Below are positions 1 through 8,552 of a stretch of 64,000 nt of DNA, piece after piece. Source of the stretch: Kaistella soli (GTDB taxonomy: Bacteria > Bacteroidota > Bacteroidia > Flavobacteriales > Weeksellaceae). The stretch is taken from contig NZ_JAHOPF010000001.1 in assembly GCF_019038595.1 (NCBI RefSeq), forward strand, positions 248,001 through 312,000. Reading direction: 5' to 3'. Both the position numbers and the translations under genes were made by a program. The notes beneath the pieces were generated by a model that was not told the DNA's origin, did not search any database, and saw nothing but the letters and a program-made list of their open reading frames with translations. How positions within the stretch are numbered: the stretch's first letter is position 1; each line of letters opens with the position of its first letter.

Positions 1-631
1 TGACGTTTCCGATAAAATCATTATCCAGCGCTTTATTTAAGTAAGTGGAGATCTCTGCCTGTTCACCTCTGAAAAGAATTCCGTGCTCGCGCCCTTCAGT
101 CAGCTGATTGGCTGTTAACACACATCTTGCACAAAGGATGCATCGGTTCATGTGAAGTTTAATGTAAGGACCAATATCTTCGGGTTCGAAAGTTCGTCTT
201 TCAAATTCAGTTCTGGTCGCTTCCACGCCGTGTTCATATCCTAAATCCTGAAGATGGCATTCGCCGGCCTGATCACATACCGGGCAATCTAATGGGTGGT
301 TTATCAACAGAAATTCAGTTACCGCTTTTCTTGCTTCCTGAGTTTTTTCTGAGGTAAGATTTTTAACTTCCATCCCGTCCATCACGCTTGTTCTGCAGCT
401 GGCTACCAGTTTTGGCATCGGCCGTGAGTCTGCATCGGAACCTTTCGACACTTCTACCAGACAGGTTCTGCATCTTCCGCCACTGGCTTCCAACGGCTTG
501 TAGTAGCACATTGCAGGCGGCACAGATTTTCCGCCGATCTGTCTGGCTGCTTCCAAAATGGAAGTTCCCGGCAATACTTCGGTGGTCTGTCCGTCGATCG
601 TGATCTTAAATTTTTTAATTTCGTCGCTCAT
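1..631 (-). CDS. nuoG: NADH-quinone oxidoreductase subunit G, N-terminal part (cut by window edge)
   Basis: Peripheral-arm iron-sulfur subunit of respiratory complex I, carrying electrons from the NuoEF site towards quinone. About 210 residues are visible, running off the window at the 3' end. The 2Fe-2S ligands Cys42, Cys54, Cys57 and Cys79 are visible, followed by the HPLDCPVCDQAGEC segment and a CILCARC 4Fe-4S motif. It is the last nuo gene seen. It is separated from nuoF by an unrelated outer membrane protein gene, which starts about 860 bases downstream of the end of nuoF in transcription order. The start ATG gives the usual MSDEIKKFKITIDG opening of the ferredoxin-like domain. The 2Fe-2S and 4Fe-4S assignments come from family knowledge; the cysteines are read directly. 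Confidence 0.96.
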   Translation of the reverse strand, partial: MSDEIKKFKITIDGQTTEVLPGTSILEAARQIGGKSVPPAMCYYKPLEASGGRCRTCLVEVSKGSDADSRPMPKLVASCRTSVMDGMEVKNLTSEKTQEARKAVTEFLLINHPLDCPVCDQAGECHLQDLGYEHGVEATRTEFERRTFEPEDIGPYIKLHMNRCILCARCVLTANQLTEGREHGILFRGEQAEISTYLNKALDNDFIGNV

Positions 632-657
632 TATATTTGAATTCAAAAATGAATGAA

Positions 658-1518
658 TTATTTTTTTCCTGTATTAAATGTATATCCGATTCCGAAATTG
701 ACCTGGCCGAAAAAGAAATCCTGAGACGCTTTATCCGGTTTGTTATTTAAGGTTGTTTTGATATCGGGCATATTGATATATCCTACTTTTCCTTCCACTC
801 TTGCCATCCAGTGTTTCCAAAAGATAACATTGATATTGGTTCTCGCATCTGCTCCAAAACCGGCAACATGAAAACGGTCGCTTCTTTCGTTCCCGAAAAG
901 TTTCACATTACTTTTAGGCATCATCATTCCAACTCCGCCGCCATAACTCCAGGCGACATCTATATTTTTTTTATTCAATAGCGTTTGGTATTTTTCCAAA
1001 CCGACATTGATGTAATTTAATCCGTCCGTATGCTCAAAAGTAAGGAACTGCTCGTCTGCTAAATTTACCTTTCCATTCTGTACCATTGCTGCATAAACCG
1101 GATCTGAAATATGACCTTTAAAATCTGCAACCTGATCCTGATCCATCACATATTTCATGTGATCCTGCGCGATCACCAAAGCCAAATTATCTTTAATAAA
1201 ATAACCCAACCTGAAATTAAACTGCGGAATGGATACCGTTCCGGGATTGATATAATCTAAACTCAAAGCCGAAGGTCGGTCATGTGCCACTACATTTTCC
1301 AAAGTGAAATCGTAATCAGCACCTTTGAAACGGATATCTGAATGGGTAAATCCTGCTCTGTTCCAGCCCCAGAAAACAAACATCTGTCCTTTTTTGGATA
1401 ATGGTCTTATACTGAAATCAAAATCATCAGATATTTCCTTTGTTGAATCCGCTTTTTGGGCGGACGCATAATTTAATCCTACAAACAGGAATACTGCAAT
1501 TTTAAAGAACTTCTTCAT
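658..1518 (-). CDS. Predicted outer membrane beta-barrel protein inside the nuo operon
   Basis: 286 residues. A signal peptide is clear (MKKFFKIAVFLFVGLNYASA, cleavage before QKAD). The mature part alternates aromatic and polar residues with glycines (for example FRLGYFIKDNLALVIA) and ends in a beta-strand-like VNFGIGYTF segment, as in small barrel proteins of the outer membrane. No catalytic motif is recognised. It lies one base after the end of nuoF and just before nuoG, on the same strand, so it is almost certainly cotranscribed with complex I genes. That does not make it a subunit: complex I sits in the inner membrane. The function is unknown. A general porin-like or surface role is the best guess. 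Confidence 0.8.
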   Translation of the reverse strand: MKKFFKIAVFLFVGLNYASAQKADSTKEISDDFDFSIRPLSKKGQMFVFWGWNRAGFTHSDIRFKGADYDFTLENVVAHDRPSALSLDYINPGTVSIPQFNFRLGYFIKDNLALVIAQDHMKYVMDQDQVADFKGHISDPVYAAMVQNGKVNLADEQFLTFEHTDGLNYINVGLEKYQTLLNKKNIDVAWSYGGGVGMMMPKSNVKLFGNERSDRFHVAGFGADARTNINVIFWKHWMARVEGKVGYINMPDIKTTLNNKPDKASQDFFFGQVNFGIGYTFNTGKK

Positions 1519-1519
1519 C

Positions 1520-2875
1520 TTACTCTGCCTTCGCGGCTACAGGGATTGGGTCCGCGTAATTTGCCAGTCCGTAATTTCTTGTTAAAGCTTCAGGGTTATC
1601 AATGTGCCACTCGAACTCATCGCGGAAGTGACGGATTGCAGCTGCAACCGGCCAAGCCGCCGCATCACCCAGCGGACAGATTGTATTTCCTTCTATTTTT
1701 CTCTGGATATCCCAAAGCAGATCGATGTCTGCCATGGTTCCGTTTCCGGAATCTATTTTTTTAAGAATTTTATACATCCATGGTGTACCTTCGCGGCAAG
1801 GAGTACATTGACCGCAGCTTTCGTGGGCGTAAAAATGGGCTAAAGTCATCGTATGTTTTACCACACACTGGTCTTCATCCAAAACGATAAATCCTCCCGA
1901 TCCCATCATGGTTCCGGTTGCAAAACCACCGTCTGCAAGAGACTCATAGTTCATATATCTCGGTTCTCCGTTGATGGTTTTCAGCAATAAATTAGCAGGA
2001 ACAATCGGCACGGAACTTCCGCCCGGAATACAGGCTTTCAGTTTTTTACCGTTCGGGATTCCGCCGCAGTATTCATCCGAATAAATAAATTCTTCAACGG
2101 TAATCGTCATGTCTATTTCGTAAACACCCGGTTTGTTGATATTTCCGCAGGCTGAGATCAGTTTTGTTCCGGTTGAACGGCCAACCCCAATTTTCGCATA
2201 TTCTGCTCCGGTAATATTCATGATCGGAACCACTGCAGCGATAGTTTCTACGTTGTTTACTACCGTTGGAGATTCCCAAAGTCCTTTTACAGCAGGGAAA
2301 GGCGGTTTCAGGCGCGGGTTTCCTCTTTTTCCTTCGAGGGATTCCAGAAGCGCTGTTTCTTCACCACAGATATATGCTCCGGCACCACGGTGAACGTAGA
2401 TTTCCAGATCATAACCTGTTCCTAATATATTTTTACCTAAGAATCCTGCTTTTTTAGCTTCTTCAATGGCTTCTTCCAGAATATCGGGAATCCATGAATA
2501 TTCACCGCGGATATAGATATAAGAAGTATGCGCACCCAAAGCAAAAGACGAAACAATCATCCCTTCAATCAAAAGATGAGGAATGAATTCCATTAAATAA
2601 CGGTCTTTGAAAGTTCCGGGTTCCGATTCATCGGCGTTTACCACCAGATATCTTGGGATTCCTTCCGGTTTAGCCAGAAAGCTCCACTTCATTCCCGTTG
2701 GGAATCCTGCACCGCCACGGCCACGCAGACCGGAAGTTTTCACTTCTTCCACTATTTCGTCCGGTGTCATTTTCAGGGCTTTTTCTACAGCGCTGTAACC
2801 GCCCTGTTTGCGGTATACATCGAAGTAACGGATTCCTTCAATATGTGCGTCTTTAAGTAAAAGTTTTTTACTCAT
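1520..2875 (-). CDS. nuoF: NADH-quinone oxidoreductase subunit F (NADH/FMN-binding)
   Basis: The 51-kDa-type subunit that oxidises NADH with FMN and passes electrons to a 4Fe-4S cluster (N3). The length of 451 residues is normal. The glycine-rich FMN/NADH motif GRGGAGFP is at residues 52-59, GAGAYICGEET at about 165-174, and the cluster ligands are Cys354, Cys357, Cys360 (CGQCTPC) and Cys400 (NTICPLGD). The gene follows nuoE by 12 bases, in the standard order E-F, and is followed by the inserted outer membrane protein gene. The assignment rests on motifs and operon order and is secure. Confidence 0.98.
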   Translation of the reverse strand: MSKKLLLKDAHIEGIRYFDVYRKQGGYSAVEKALKMTPDEIVEEVKTSGLRGRGGAGFPTGMKWSFLAKPEGIPRYLVVNADESEPGTFKDRYLMEFIPHLLIEGMIVSSFALGAHTSYIYIRGEYSWIPDILEEAIEEAKKAGFLGKNILGTGYDLEIYVHRGAGAYICGEETALLESLEGKRGNPRLKPPFPAVKGLWESPTVVNNVETIAAVVPIMNITGAEYAKIGVGRSTGTKLISACGNINKPGVYEIDMTITVEEFIYSDEYCGGIPNGKKLKACIPGGSSVPIVPANLLLKTINGEPRYMNYESLADGGFATGTMMGSGGFIVLDEDQCVVKHTMTLAHFYAHESCGQCTPCREGTPWMYKILKKIDSGNGTMADIDLLWDIQRKIEGNTICPLGDAAAWPVAAAIRHFRDEFEWHIDNPEALTRNYGLANYADPIPVAAKAE

Positions 2876-2887
2876 TTTATATTAAAA

Positions 2888-3397
2888 TTAATCCAAAGCA
2901 ATGGCTCCCTGTCTGCAAAGTTCCAGGATTTCATCTACTTTTTCTTTTGTTAAATGTTCATGATAAAATTTGCCGAGCTGCATCATTGGTGCATAGCCGC
3001 ACGCGCCCAGACATTCCGCTGCTTTCAGAGTGAAAAGTCCGTCAGCTGTGGTTTCTCCGTTCTTAATGTTTAAAGTTTCACGGATATGGTTTAAAATTCC
3101 GTCGCTTCCGTTCAGCATACACGGACCGGTTTGGCACACTTCGAGTACATATTTTCCAACCGGCTTCATATTGAACATGGTATAGAAAGTGGCAACTTCG
3201 TACACTTCGATCGGTTTGATGCTCAGGAGTTCCGCAACGTAATCCATCACGGGAACATCCAGCCAGCCGCCGAATTCTTTCTGTGCAATGTGCAGGATCG
3301 GAATCAAGGCAGATTTTTGCTTTCCTTCCGGATATCTTGCGATAATTTTTTGGACCTGTTCTAATGACTCAGGTTTAAAAGCAATAGTTTCGCTCAT
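2888..3397 (-). CDS. nuoE: NADH-quinone oxidoreductase subunit E (2Fe-2S)
   Basis: The 24-kDa-type subunit, with a thioredoxin-like fold holding the N1a 2Fe-2S cluster next to NuoF. It has 169 residues. The four expected ligands are visible as Cys88 and Cys93 (CQTGPC) and Cys129 and Cys133 (CLGAC). The N-terminal helical part (residues 5-75, with FYTMFN) matches the family. It sits between nuoD (103-base gap) and nuoF (12-base gap) on the same strand. The gap after nuoD is the longest inside the nuo series before the outer membrane protein gene, and I see no terminator in it. Confidence 0.98.
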   Translation of the reverse strand: MSETIAFKPESLEQVQKIIARYPEGKQKSALIPILHIAQKEFGGWLDVPVMDYVAELLSIKPIEVYEVATFYTMFNMKPVGKYVLEVCQTGPCMLNGSDGILNHIRETLNIKNGETTADGLFTLKAAECLGACGYAPMMQLGKFYHEHLTKEKVDEILELCRQGAIALD

Positions 3398-3500
3398 TAT
3401 TATTGATTTGAAATTGAAGACCTGAAATGAGTGATTACAAGTCTTTTTTCTATTTATTTTTAATAAAGGTTTTAAAAACCTTAGAGGAATTTAATTCAAT

Positions 3501-4724
3501 TTATGCATCCAGTTCACCTGCGATGACATTCATGCTGCACATCGTAACAACGGCATCAGATATCATTCCGCCTTTGATCATCTCAGGATATGCCTGATAA
3601 TAGATGAAACACGGACGTCTGAAATGCAGTCGGTAAGGTGTTCTTCCACCGTCACTTACAAGGTAGAATCCAAGTTCTCCGTTTCCTCCTTCGACACAGC
3701 TGTATACTTCTCCTTTAGGAACATCGGTTTCTCCCATCACAATTTTAAAGTGATAGATCAATGCTTCCATATTATTGTAAACATCAGCTTTTTCCGGAAG
3801 GTAAAATTCAGGAACATCTGCATGGAAAGGTCCTTCGGGCAGATTTTTATAGGCCTGCTCGATAATTTTTAAACTTTCCCAAACTTCCTGCTGACGCACC
3901 ATAAAACGGTCGTATGTATCACCGGCAGTTCCTACAGGAATAATGAAATCGAAATCGTTATATGAAGAATAAGGATTGGCAACGCGTACATCGTAATCAA
4001 CACCTGTTGCACGTAAGTTCGGACCTGTGAAACCGTAGCTCAGCGCTCTTTCTGCAGAGATTGGTCCGGCTTTGATGGTTCTGTCCATGAAAATTCTGTT
4101 TCTCTCGTTCAGAGCACAGAATTCACCCCAGATTTTAGGAAATTTTTTAAGCCATGTCTGTAAAAGCTCATGGAATTTCGGAGTGAAATCTCTTTCGAAA
4201 CCTCCGATTCTTCCCATGTTCGTGGTCATCCTGGCGCCACAAACCTGCTCATACATTTCGTATATTTTTTCTCTTTCCTGGAAGAGGTAAGTAAGTCCTG
4301 TAATAGCACCTGCATCCATCGCAATAACGCCGTTACATACCATGTGGTCTGCAATTCTTGCCAATTCCATCATGATGACCCTCATGTAATCAACTCTTTT
4401 CGGAACTTCACAGCCGATGAGTTTCTCAACGGTTAAATGCCATCCGATGTTATTGATAGGAGAGGAGCAGTAATTCATCCGGTCCGTAAGGGTGGTAATC
4501 TGGGTGAAATTTCTGCGTTCAGAAATTTTTTCGAAAGCACGGTGGATATAACCGATCGTCTGTTCTGAATGGAGAATTCTTTCGCCATCCATCGTAAGGA
4601 CATTCTGGAAAATACCGTGGGTAGCCGGGTGCGTGGGTCCCAGATTCAGGGTGTAAATCTGCCCGTCAATCTGTTCTTTTGATTCGTGCTGGCTGAGTAT
4701 ATTTGATAGCGCGTTGTCTTTCAT
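3501..4724 (-). CDS. nuoD: NADH-quinone oxidoreductase subunit D (49-kDa type)
   Basis: Quinone-site subunit of the connecting module of complex I, related to the large subunit of NiFe hydrogenases but without metal ligands. It has 407 residues, the normal length for a separate, non-fused NuoD. Family signatures are visible: LGPTHPATHG near residue 28, the R-x-HFRRPCF segment near the C-terminus, and an ending around MNVIAGELDA. nuoC lies 21 bases upstream as a separate gene, so this organism does not carry the enterobacterial NuoCD fusion. Confidence 0.98.
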   Translation of the reverse strand: MKDNALSNILSQHESKEQIDGQIYTLNLGPTHPATHGIFQNVLTMDGERILHSEQTIGYIHRAFEKISERRNFTQITTLTDRMNYCSSPINNIGWHLTVEKLIGCEVPKRVDYMRVIMMELARIADHMVCNGVIAMDAGAITGLTYLFQEREKIYEMYEQVCGARMTTNMGRIGGFERDFTPKFHELLQTWLKKFPKIWGEFCALNERNRIFMDRTIKAGPISAERALSYGFTGPNLRATGVDYDVRVANPYSSYNDFDFIIPVGTAGDTYDRFMVRQQEVWESLKIIEQAYKNLPEGPFHADVPEFYLPEKADVYNNMEALIYHFKIVMGETDVPKGEVYSCVEGGNGELGFYLVSDGGRTPYRLHFRRPCFIYYQAYPEMIKGGMISDAVVTMCSMNVIAGELDA

Positions 4725-4745
4725 GTTTTTACCGTTGATCTTTAA

Positions 4746-5246
4746 TTATCTTCCGAACATTTTATCATCTTTATCCATTCTGGTACCGTCTTCGAGGCGG
4801 TATTCCTTAAGCATCGGATGATAACCGATATCTTCCATATTAAGGATTACCCGAAGATCCGGATGTCCTTTAAATTTAATTCCGTAAAATTCAAATGTTT
4901 CCCTTTCCATCCAGTTTGCCCCGGCATAAAGATCGGTCATCGAATCTATTTCGGCGTTTTCTTTTGGCATAAAAGCTTTGAGGCGGATCCTGAAATTGGT
5001 CATCATGTTATGAAGGTGATAAATCACACCGAGTTCCTTATCAGGATTTTCAGGGTAATGAATTCCGCAGAGATCGGTAAGGAATTTTATTTCTAAAGAC
5101 GAATCCCTGAGATAGTGAATCACCTTTTTAATGTCTTCTTTCTTTATTTCCAAAGTCAGGAGATCATAAGGTTCGGAATGTGAAATTACTGAATCCGGAA
5201 ATTCTCTTGTAATGGCTTCTAAAACAAATTCGTTTGTCATTTCCAA
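4746..5246 (-). CDS. nuoC: NADH-quinone oxidoreductase subunit C (30-kDa type)
   Basis: Connecting-module subunit that packs against NuoD. It has 166 residues, with the family core visible as ERETFEFYGIKFKGHPDLR at about residues 113-131 and a C-terminal stretch HPMLKEYRLEDGTR. The start ATG is directly adjacent to the end of nuoB, with no intergenic base, so translation is probably coupled. It is slightly shorter than many homologues at the C-terminus, which is normal in Bacteroidota as far as I can recall. Confidence 0.95.
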   Translation of the reverse strand: MEMTNEFVLEAITREFPDSVISHSEPYDLLTLEIKKEDIKKVIHYLRDSSLEIKFLTDLCGIHYPENPDKELGVIYHLHNMMTNFRIRLKAFMPKENAEIDSMTDLYAGANWMERETFEFYGIKFKGHPDLRVILNMEDIGYHPMLKEYRLEDGTRMDKDDKMFGR

Positions 5247-5804
5247 TTAATTTATGTCGTAGGATTCGAGTAAGTTTTTATATTCAGGCATGTCTCTTCT
5301 TCGGATGCTTTCGCTTTCGCAAAGTGCCTGTACCTGCATTACACCTTCAATAATCTGTTCCGGTCTTGGCGGGCAACCCGGCACATATACATCTACAGGA
5401 ATGATTTTATCAATTCCCTGCAATACAGAATAAGTATCGAAAATACCACCGCTTGAAGCGCAGGCTCCAACAGCGATCACCCATTTAGGTTCTGCCATTT
5501 GGGTATAAACCTGTTTCAGTACAGGTCCCAATTTTTTGGATATCGTACCGCAAACCATCAGCATATCAGCCTGTCTTGGGGAGAAAGAGTTTCTTTCCAT
5601 CCCGAATCTTGAGGCGTCATAAGTGGGGTTCAGTACGGCCATAAATTCAATACCACAACACGAAGTGGCAAAAGGCAGCGGCCAAAGCGAAAATTTTCTG
5701 GCCATCCCTATTACACTGCTGAGCTTGGTGGCGAAGAATCCTTCCCCCTCAAAACCTTCCGGCGCTTCAGCATCCATTCTAATGATTGGTTTATTATCAG
5801 ACAT
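5247..5804 (-). CDS. nuoB: NADH-quinone oxidoreductase subunit B (PSST type, cluster N2)
   Basis: The subunit that binds the terminal 4Fe-4S cluster N2, which reduces quinone. It has 185 residues. The tandem cysteines Cys49-Cys50 in ATSCCGIEF, Cys115 in GACASSGG and Cys144 in VPGCPPRPE are the expected four N2 ligands. The gene lies between nuoA (39 bases) and nuoC (adjacent). The extra residues 1-28 before the conserved core are acidic and variable between species. Confidence 0.98.
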   Translation of the reverse strand: MSDNKPIIRMDAEAPEGFEGEGFFATKLSSVIGMARKFSLWPLPFATSCCGIEFMAVLNPTYDASRFGMERNSFSPRQADMLMVCGTISKKLGPVLKQVYTQMAEPKWVIAVGACASSGGIFDTYSVLQGIDKIIPVDVYVPGCPPRPEQIIEGVMQVQALCESESIRRRDMPEYKNLLESYDIN

Positions 5805-5843
5805 TTTTTGTTTTCTTAAATTAATAAAGTAAATGATTTGGCA

Positions 5844-6215
5844 CTATCTGTCCCAATCCAGAGCGCCCCGCTTCCAAACGTAGATAAATGCAATGAAAAA
5901 TACGGCAATAAAGGTAAGTACGGCTAAGAATCCTTCTACACCAAATTCACGGATGTTTACCGCGTAGGGATAAAAGAAGACGATCTCAATATCGAAAAGG
6001 ACGAACAGAACAGCAGTAAGGAAATATTTTACCGAAAAGGGATTTCTGGCATTTCCTTCCACATCGATACCGCACTCAAAACTTTCGTTTTTCTTAACGG
6101 AAGTTGCTTTCTGACGGGGTCCTAAAAAGTGGGTTCCTAAAATACACAGAACCACGAATCCAAAACCTACCGCAATCTGAATAATAATTGGGATATAATT
6201 TTCAGGTATATTCAT
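5844..6215 (-). CDS. nuoA: NADH-quinone oxidoreductase subunit A (membrane arm)
   Basis: Small membrane subunit at the joint of the two arms of complex I. Of its 123 residues, three hydrophobic stretches (about 8-28, 65-85 and 92-113) fit three transmembrane helices. The family motifs ESFECGIDVEGNARNPFSVKY and FDIEIVFFYPYA are present; the first contains the conserved loop cysteine. It is the first gene of the operon, with a TAAATTTG promoter box just upstream. Confidence 0.97.
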   Translation of the reverse strand: MNIPENYIPIIIQIAVGFGFVVLCILGTHFLGPRQKATSVKKNESFECGIDVEGNARNPFSVKYFLTAVLFVLFDIEIVFFYPYAVNIREFGVEGFLAVLTFIAVFFIAFIYVWKRGALDWDR

Positions 6216-6235
6216 ATCATTGTTTTCTCTACCTG

Positions 6236-6243
6236 CAAATTTA
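6236..6243 (-). promoter_or_regulatory. nuoA: Predicted -7 box (TAAATTTG) of the nuo operon
   Basis: On the minus strand the sequence reads TAAATTTG, matching the Bacteroidota -7 consensus TAnnTTTG, about 20 bases before the nuoA start. No good -33 TTTG or TTG is seen at the usual spacing, so this is a moderate call. It suggests transcription of nuo starts here and not in the upstream gene. Confidence 0.5.
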
Positions 6244-6324
6244 AGGAATTAAGTATTATAGAAAAAATTTAAAGGTTCAAATGTGAAAGAAATCATAAAT
6301 TTAATTGAGAATAAAAAGTAAAAA

Positions 6325-6513
6325 TCACTTCCGGCTGTCTTTTTTCAGTCGTTTTAAAACCAGATACGCGATGTAGCCGATGTACAAAAACAGAAAACTC
6401 GCAAAAAGAATGTTGATAAGGCTGTTAATGCGCTCATCAGGCACCTGGAAGAACTGGTTGTAGATCACAAAGGCTGCGATCATTGCGATATAGAAATAGA
6501 GTTGCTTTTTCAT
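6325..6513 (-). CDS. Small two-helix membrane protein, function unknown
   Basis: 62 residues: a lysine-rich start, hydrophobic helices at about residues 5-20 and 32-53, and a basic tail KRLKKDSRK. The acidic loop between them (VPDERINS) gives a hairpin topology, probably with both ends in the cytoplasm. No family is recognised. It sits between the GNAT-like gene and nuoA on the same strand. The nuoA promoter box lies downstream of it, so it need not be part of the nuo operon. The codon pattern and start look real, but a protein this short cannot be assigned a function from sequence alone. Confidence 0.65.
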   Translation of the reverse strand: MKKQLYFYIAMIAAFVIYNQFFQVPDERINSLINILFASFLFLYIGYIAYLVLKRLKKDSRK

Positions 6514-6557
6514 TTCTTTATAAATTCAAAAATGGTAATCTAAGAGTTGGAGGAACA

Positions 6558-7685
6558 TTAACTGATTTCCATGGAGTAAGTTCTTCTCCGTTTGTGGTTC
6601 ACAGGGTTATAATCCTGCCACAATACCTGAACGCTTTTGTTTTCCTCAAGCTCAGGATTGGTTTCAGCAAACTTAATTCCCATCCGGTTGAACCTTAAGA
6701 AGATCTCTTTAAAAATAATCGCTGTCACGCCCCGTCTTTGATATTCCGGATGAATTCCGATGAGATAAAAATTGGCGCGGTCGTTTTTCTTTCCTGCCTG
6801 TAAAAAATGCCACCACCCGAAAGGAAGAAGTTTTCCTTTGGATTTCTGCAGCGCCCTGGAATAGGAAGGCATGGTAATCGCGAAGGAGACCAGCTGATGG
6901 TTTTCGTCTTCCACGCAGATCACATAATTCTTGTCGATAAACGGGAAATATTTTTCGCGGTACGTTTTTATCTGTTCGTCGGAAATAGGAGTGTAGGTAG
7001 AAAGGGAATTGTAAGTCTGATCTAAAAGTTTGAACATCGGTTCCACCAAAGGAAGAATTTCCTTTTTGTTTTTAAAATCGATAACCTTCAGCTTGTATTT
7101 CTGTGCAATCAGTGAACTGAATTTTTCAACTCTTTCAGGAAGAACGGTAGGGAAGTCCATTTCGAATTCCACCCATTCTTTTTCTTTTACCAAACCCAGT
7201 TTTTCGATATGCTGCGGATAGTATTCGAAATTATAAAGTCCGATCATTGTTGCCAATTTGTCAAAACCCATTGTCAGCATTCCGGCTTTGTCAAGATTGG
7301 TAAAACCCATCGGCCCTTCAATTTTGCCGATGTTTTTTTCTTTGGCGAAATTAATGGCGACATCAATCAGTGCTTTCGAAACTTCAAAATCGTCAATAAA
7401 ATCGAGCCAGCCAAACCTTACTTTGCTTATGCCCAGCTCTTTTTCTTCTTTGTGATTAATCATCACGGCAATTCTCCCCACAATGTTTCCTTCTTTGTAA
7501 GCGAGGAACTGTTTCGCTTCAGAATAGCTTAAAGCCGGGTTTTCTTTTGGATTCCAGATGTTTTTCTCATCGTTGATTAAGGGAGGTACATAATTTTTGC
7601 TATTTTTGTAAAGTTCCATCGGAAATCTGATGAAATTTTTTAATTCTTTATCGGTTTTTACTTCAGTTACTGAAATTTCGGACAT
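6558..7685 (-). CDS. GNAT-like acyltransferase-fold protein (YghO type)
   Basis: 375 residues. The N-terminal half (about 60-180) contains FLAYKEGNIVGRIAVMIN and GPMGFTNLDKAGML; the C-terminal half (about 250-350) contains FYLIGIHPEYQRRGVTAIIFKEI, whose R-R-G resembles the acetyl-CoA loop of GNAT enzymes (Q/R-x-x-G-x-G/A). I recognise the pattern of the uncharacterised YghO/'GNAT family' proteins common in Bacteroidota. The substrate is unknown. It has its own promoter box upstream and is followed by the small membrane protein gene after 44 bases. Confidence 0.75.
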   Translation of the reverse strand: MSEISVTEVKTDKELKNFIRFPMELYKNSKNYVPPLINDEKNIWNPKENPALSYSEAKQFLAYKEGNIVGRIAVMINHKEEKELGISKVRFGWLDFIDDFEVSKALIDVAINFAKEKNIGKIEGPMGFTNLDKAGMLTMGFDKLATMIGLYNFEYYPQHIEKLGLVKEKEWVEFEMDFPTVLPERVEKFSSLIAQKYKLKVIDFKNKKEILPLVEPMFKLLDQTYNSLSTYTPISDEQIKTYREKYFPFIDKNYVICVEDENHQLVSFAITMPSYSRALQKSKGKLLPFGWWHFLQAGKKNDRANFYLIGIHPEYQRRGVTAIIFKEIFLRFNRMGIKFAETNPELEENKSVQVLWQDYNPVNHKRRRTYSMEIS

Positions 7686-7704
7686 GTTGTTGTGTTTGAA
7701 AAAA

Positions 7705-7712
7705 CAAAGATA
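7705..7712 (-). promoter_or_regulatory. Predicted -7 box (TATCTTTG) for the GNAT-like gene
   Basis: The minus strand reads TATCTTTG, matching TAnnTTTG, about 20 bases before the start codon in the 108-base divergent gap shared with the zinc peptidase gene. No convincing -33 element is visible. Confidence 0.4.
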
Positions 7713-7793
7713 ATCATTAAAACAAATATCAGAGCTTTGGCACGTTTTTTACATCTTAAAAGCGACTTAAAAATAGAAATAAATTAAGAAAAA

Positions 7794-8501
7794 ATGACAG
7801 GGTATTATGTAATTATTGGGCTTTCAATGCTCGTAAGCTGGTTGGTTTCCTCAAGGCTTAAATCAAAATTCGAGTATTATTCGCAGGTACATCTCCGAAA
7901 CGGAATGTCCGGAAAGGAAGTGGCAGAAAAAATGTTGAGAGACAACGGAATTAATGATGTTAAAGTAATTTCGGTTCCGGGTCAGCTGACGGATCATTAT
8001 AATCCTGCTGACAAAACAGTAAACTTATCTGAAGGCGTTTATATGCAGAGAAATGCCGCAGCGGCGGCAGTCGCAGCCCATGAATGCGGACACGCTGTAC
8101 AGCACGCGGTAGGATATTCCATGTTACAGCTCCGATCCAAATTGGTTCCTGTGGTAAGCATCAGTTCCAATTTAATGCAGTTTGTGCTTCTTGGCGGTAT
8201 CGTTTTAATGGGGGCTACCAGAACCATTGAAAATCCGAACGGTAACACAACCGTGCTTGCTATTGGCGTTGCGATGTTTGCATTAACGACTTTATTTGCA
8301 TTCGTTACTTTGCCGGTAGAATATGACGCAAGTAACAGAGCGATGAAGTGGCTGAAAGATACGGGAACGGTAACCGCTGAGGAATATGTCGGCGTAAAAG
8401 ATTCATTAACCTGGGCTGCCAGAACGTATCTGGTTGCAGCGCTAGGATCATTGGCGCAGCTTCTTTACTGGGCATCAATGCTCATGGGAAGAAGAGATTA
8501 A
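7794..8501 (+). CDS. Membrane zinc metallopeptidase (YugP-like, neutral zinc peptidase)
   Basis: 235 residues. A zinc-binding HECGH motif is at residues 96-100 (HExxH form), flanked by AAAAAVAA on the N-terminal side and AVQHAVGYSMLQLR on the other. Hydrophobic helices lie at about 4-20, 125-145, 155-175 and 205-225. This is the pattern of the YugP/Zn_peptidase_2 family of integral membrane metallopeptidases, whose substrates are not established. The motif NPADKTVNLSEGVY before the active site is also typical. The gene is monocistronic: divergent from the GNAT-like gene and convergent with yigZ. Confidence 0.88.
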   Translation: MTGYYVIIGLSMLVSWLVSSRLKSKFEYYSQVHLRNGMSGKEVAEKMLRDNGINDVKVISVPGQLTDHYNPADKTVNLSEGVYMQRNAAAAAVAAHECGHAVQHAVGYSMLQLRSKLVPVVSISSNLMQFVLLGGIVLMGATRTIENPNGNTTVLAIGVAMFALTTLFAFVTLPVEYDASNRAMKWLKDTGTVTAEEYVGVKDSLTWAARTYLVAALGSLAQLLYWASMLMGRRD

Positions 8502-8552
8502 AGATTTTGTAAAGTCTCAAATGGACTTGATTTAAAATTTAATCATTAAGAA

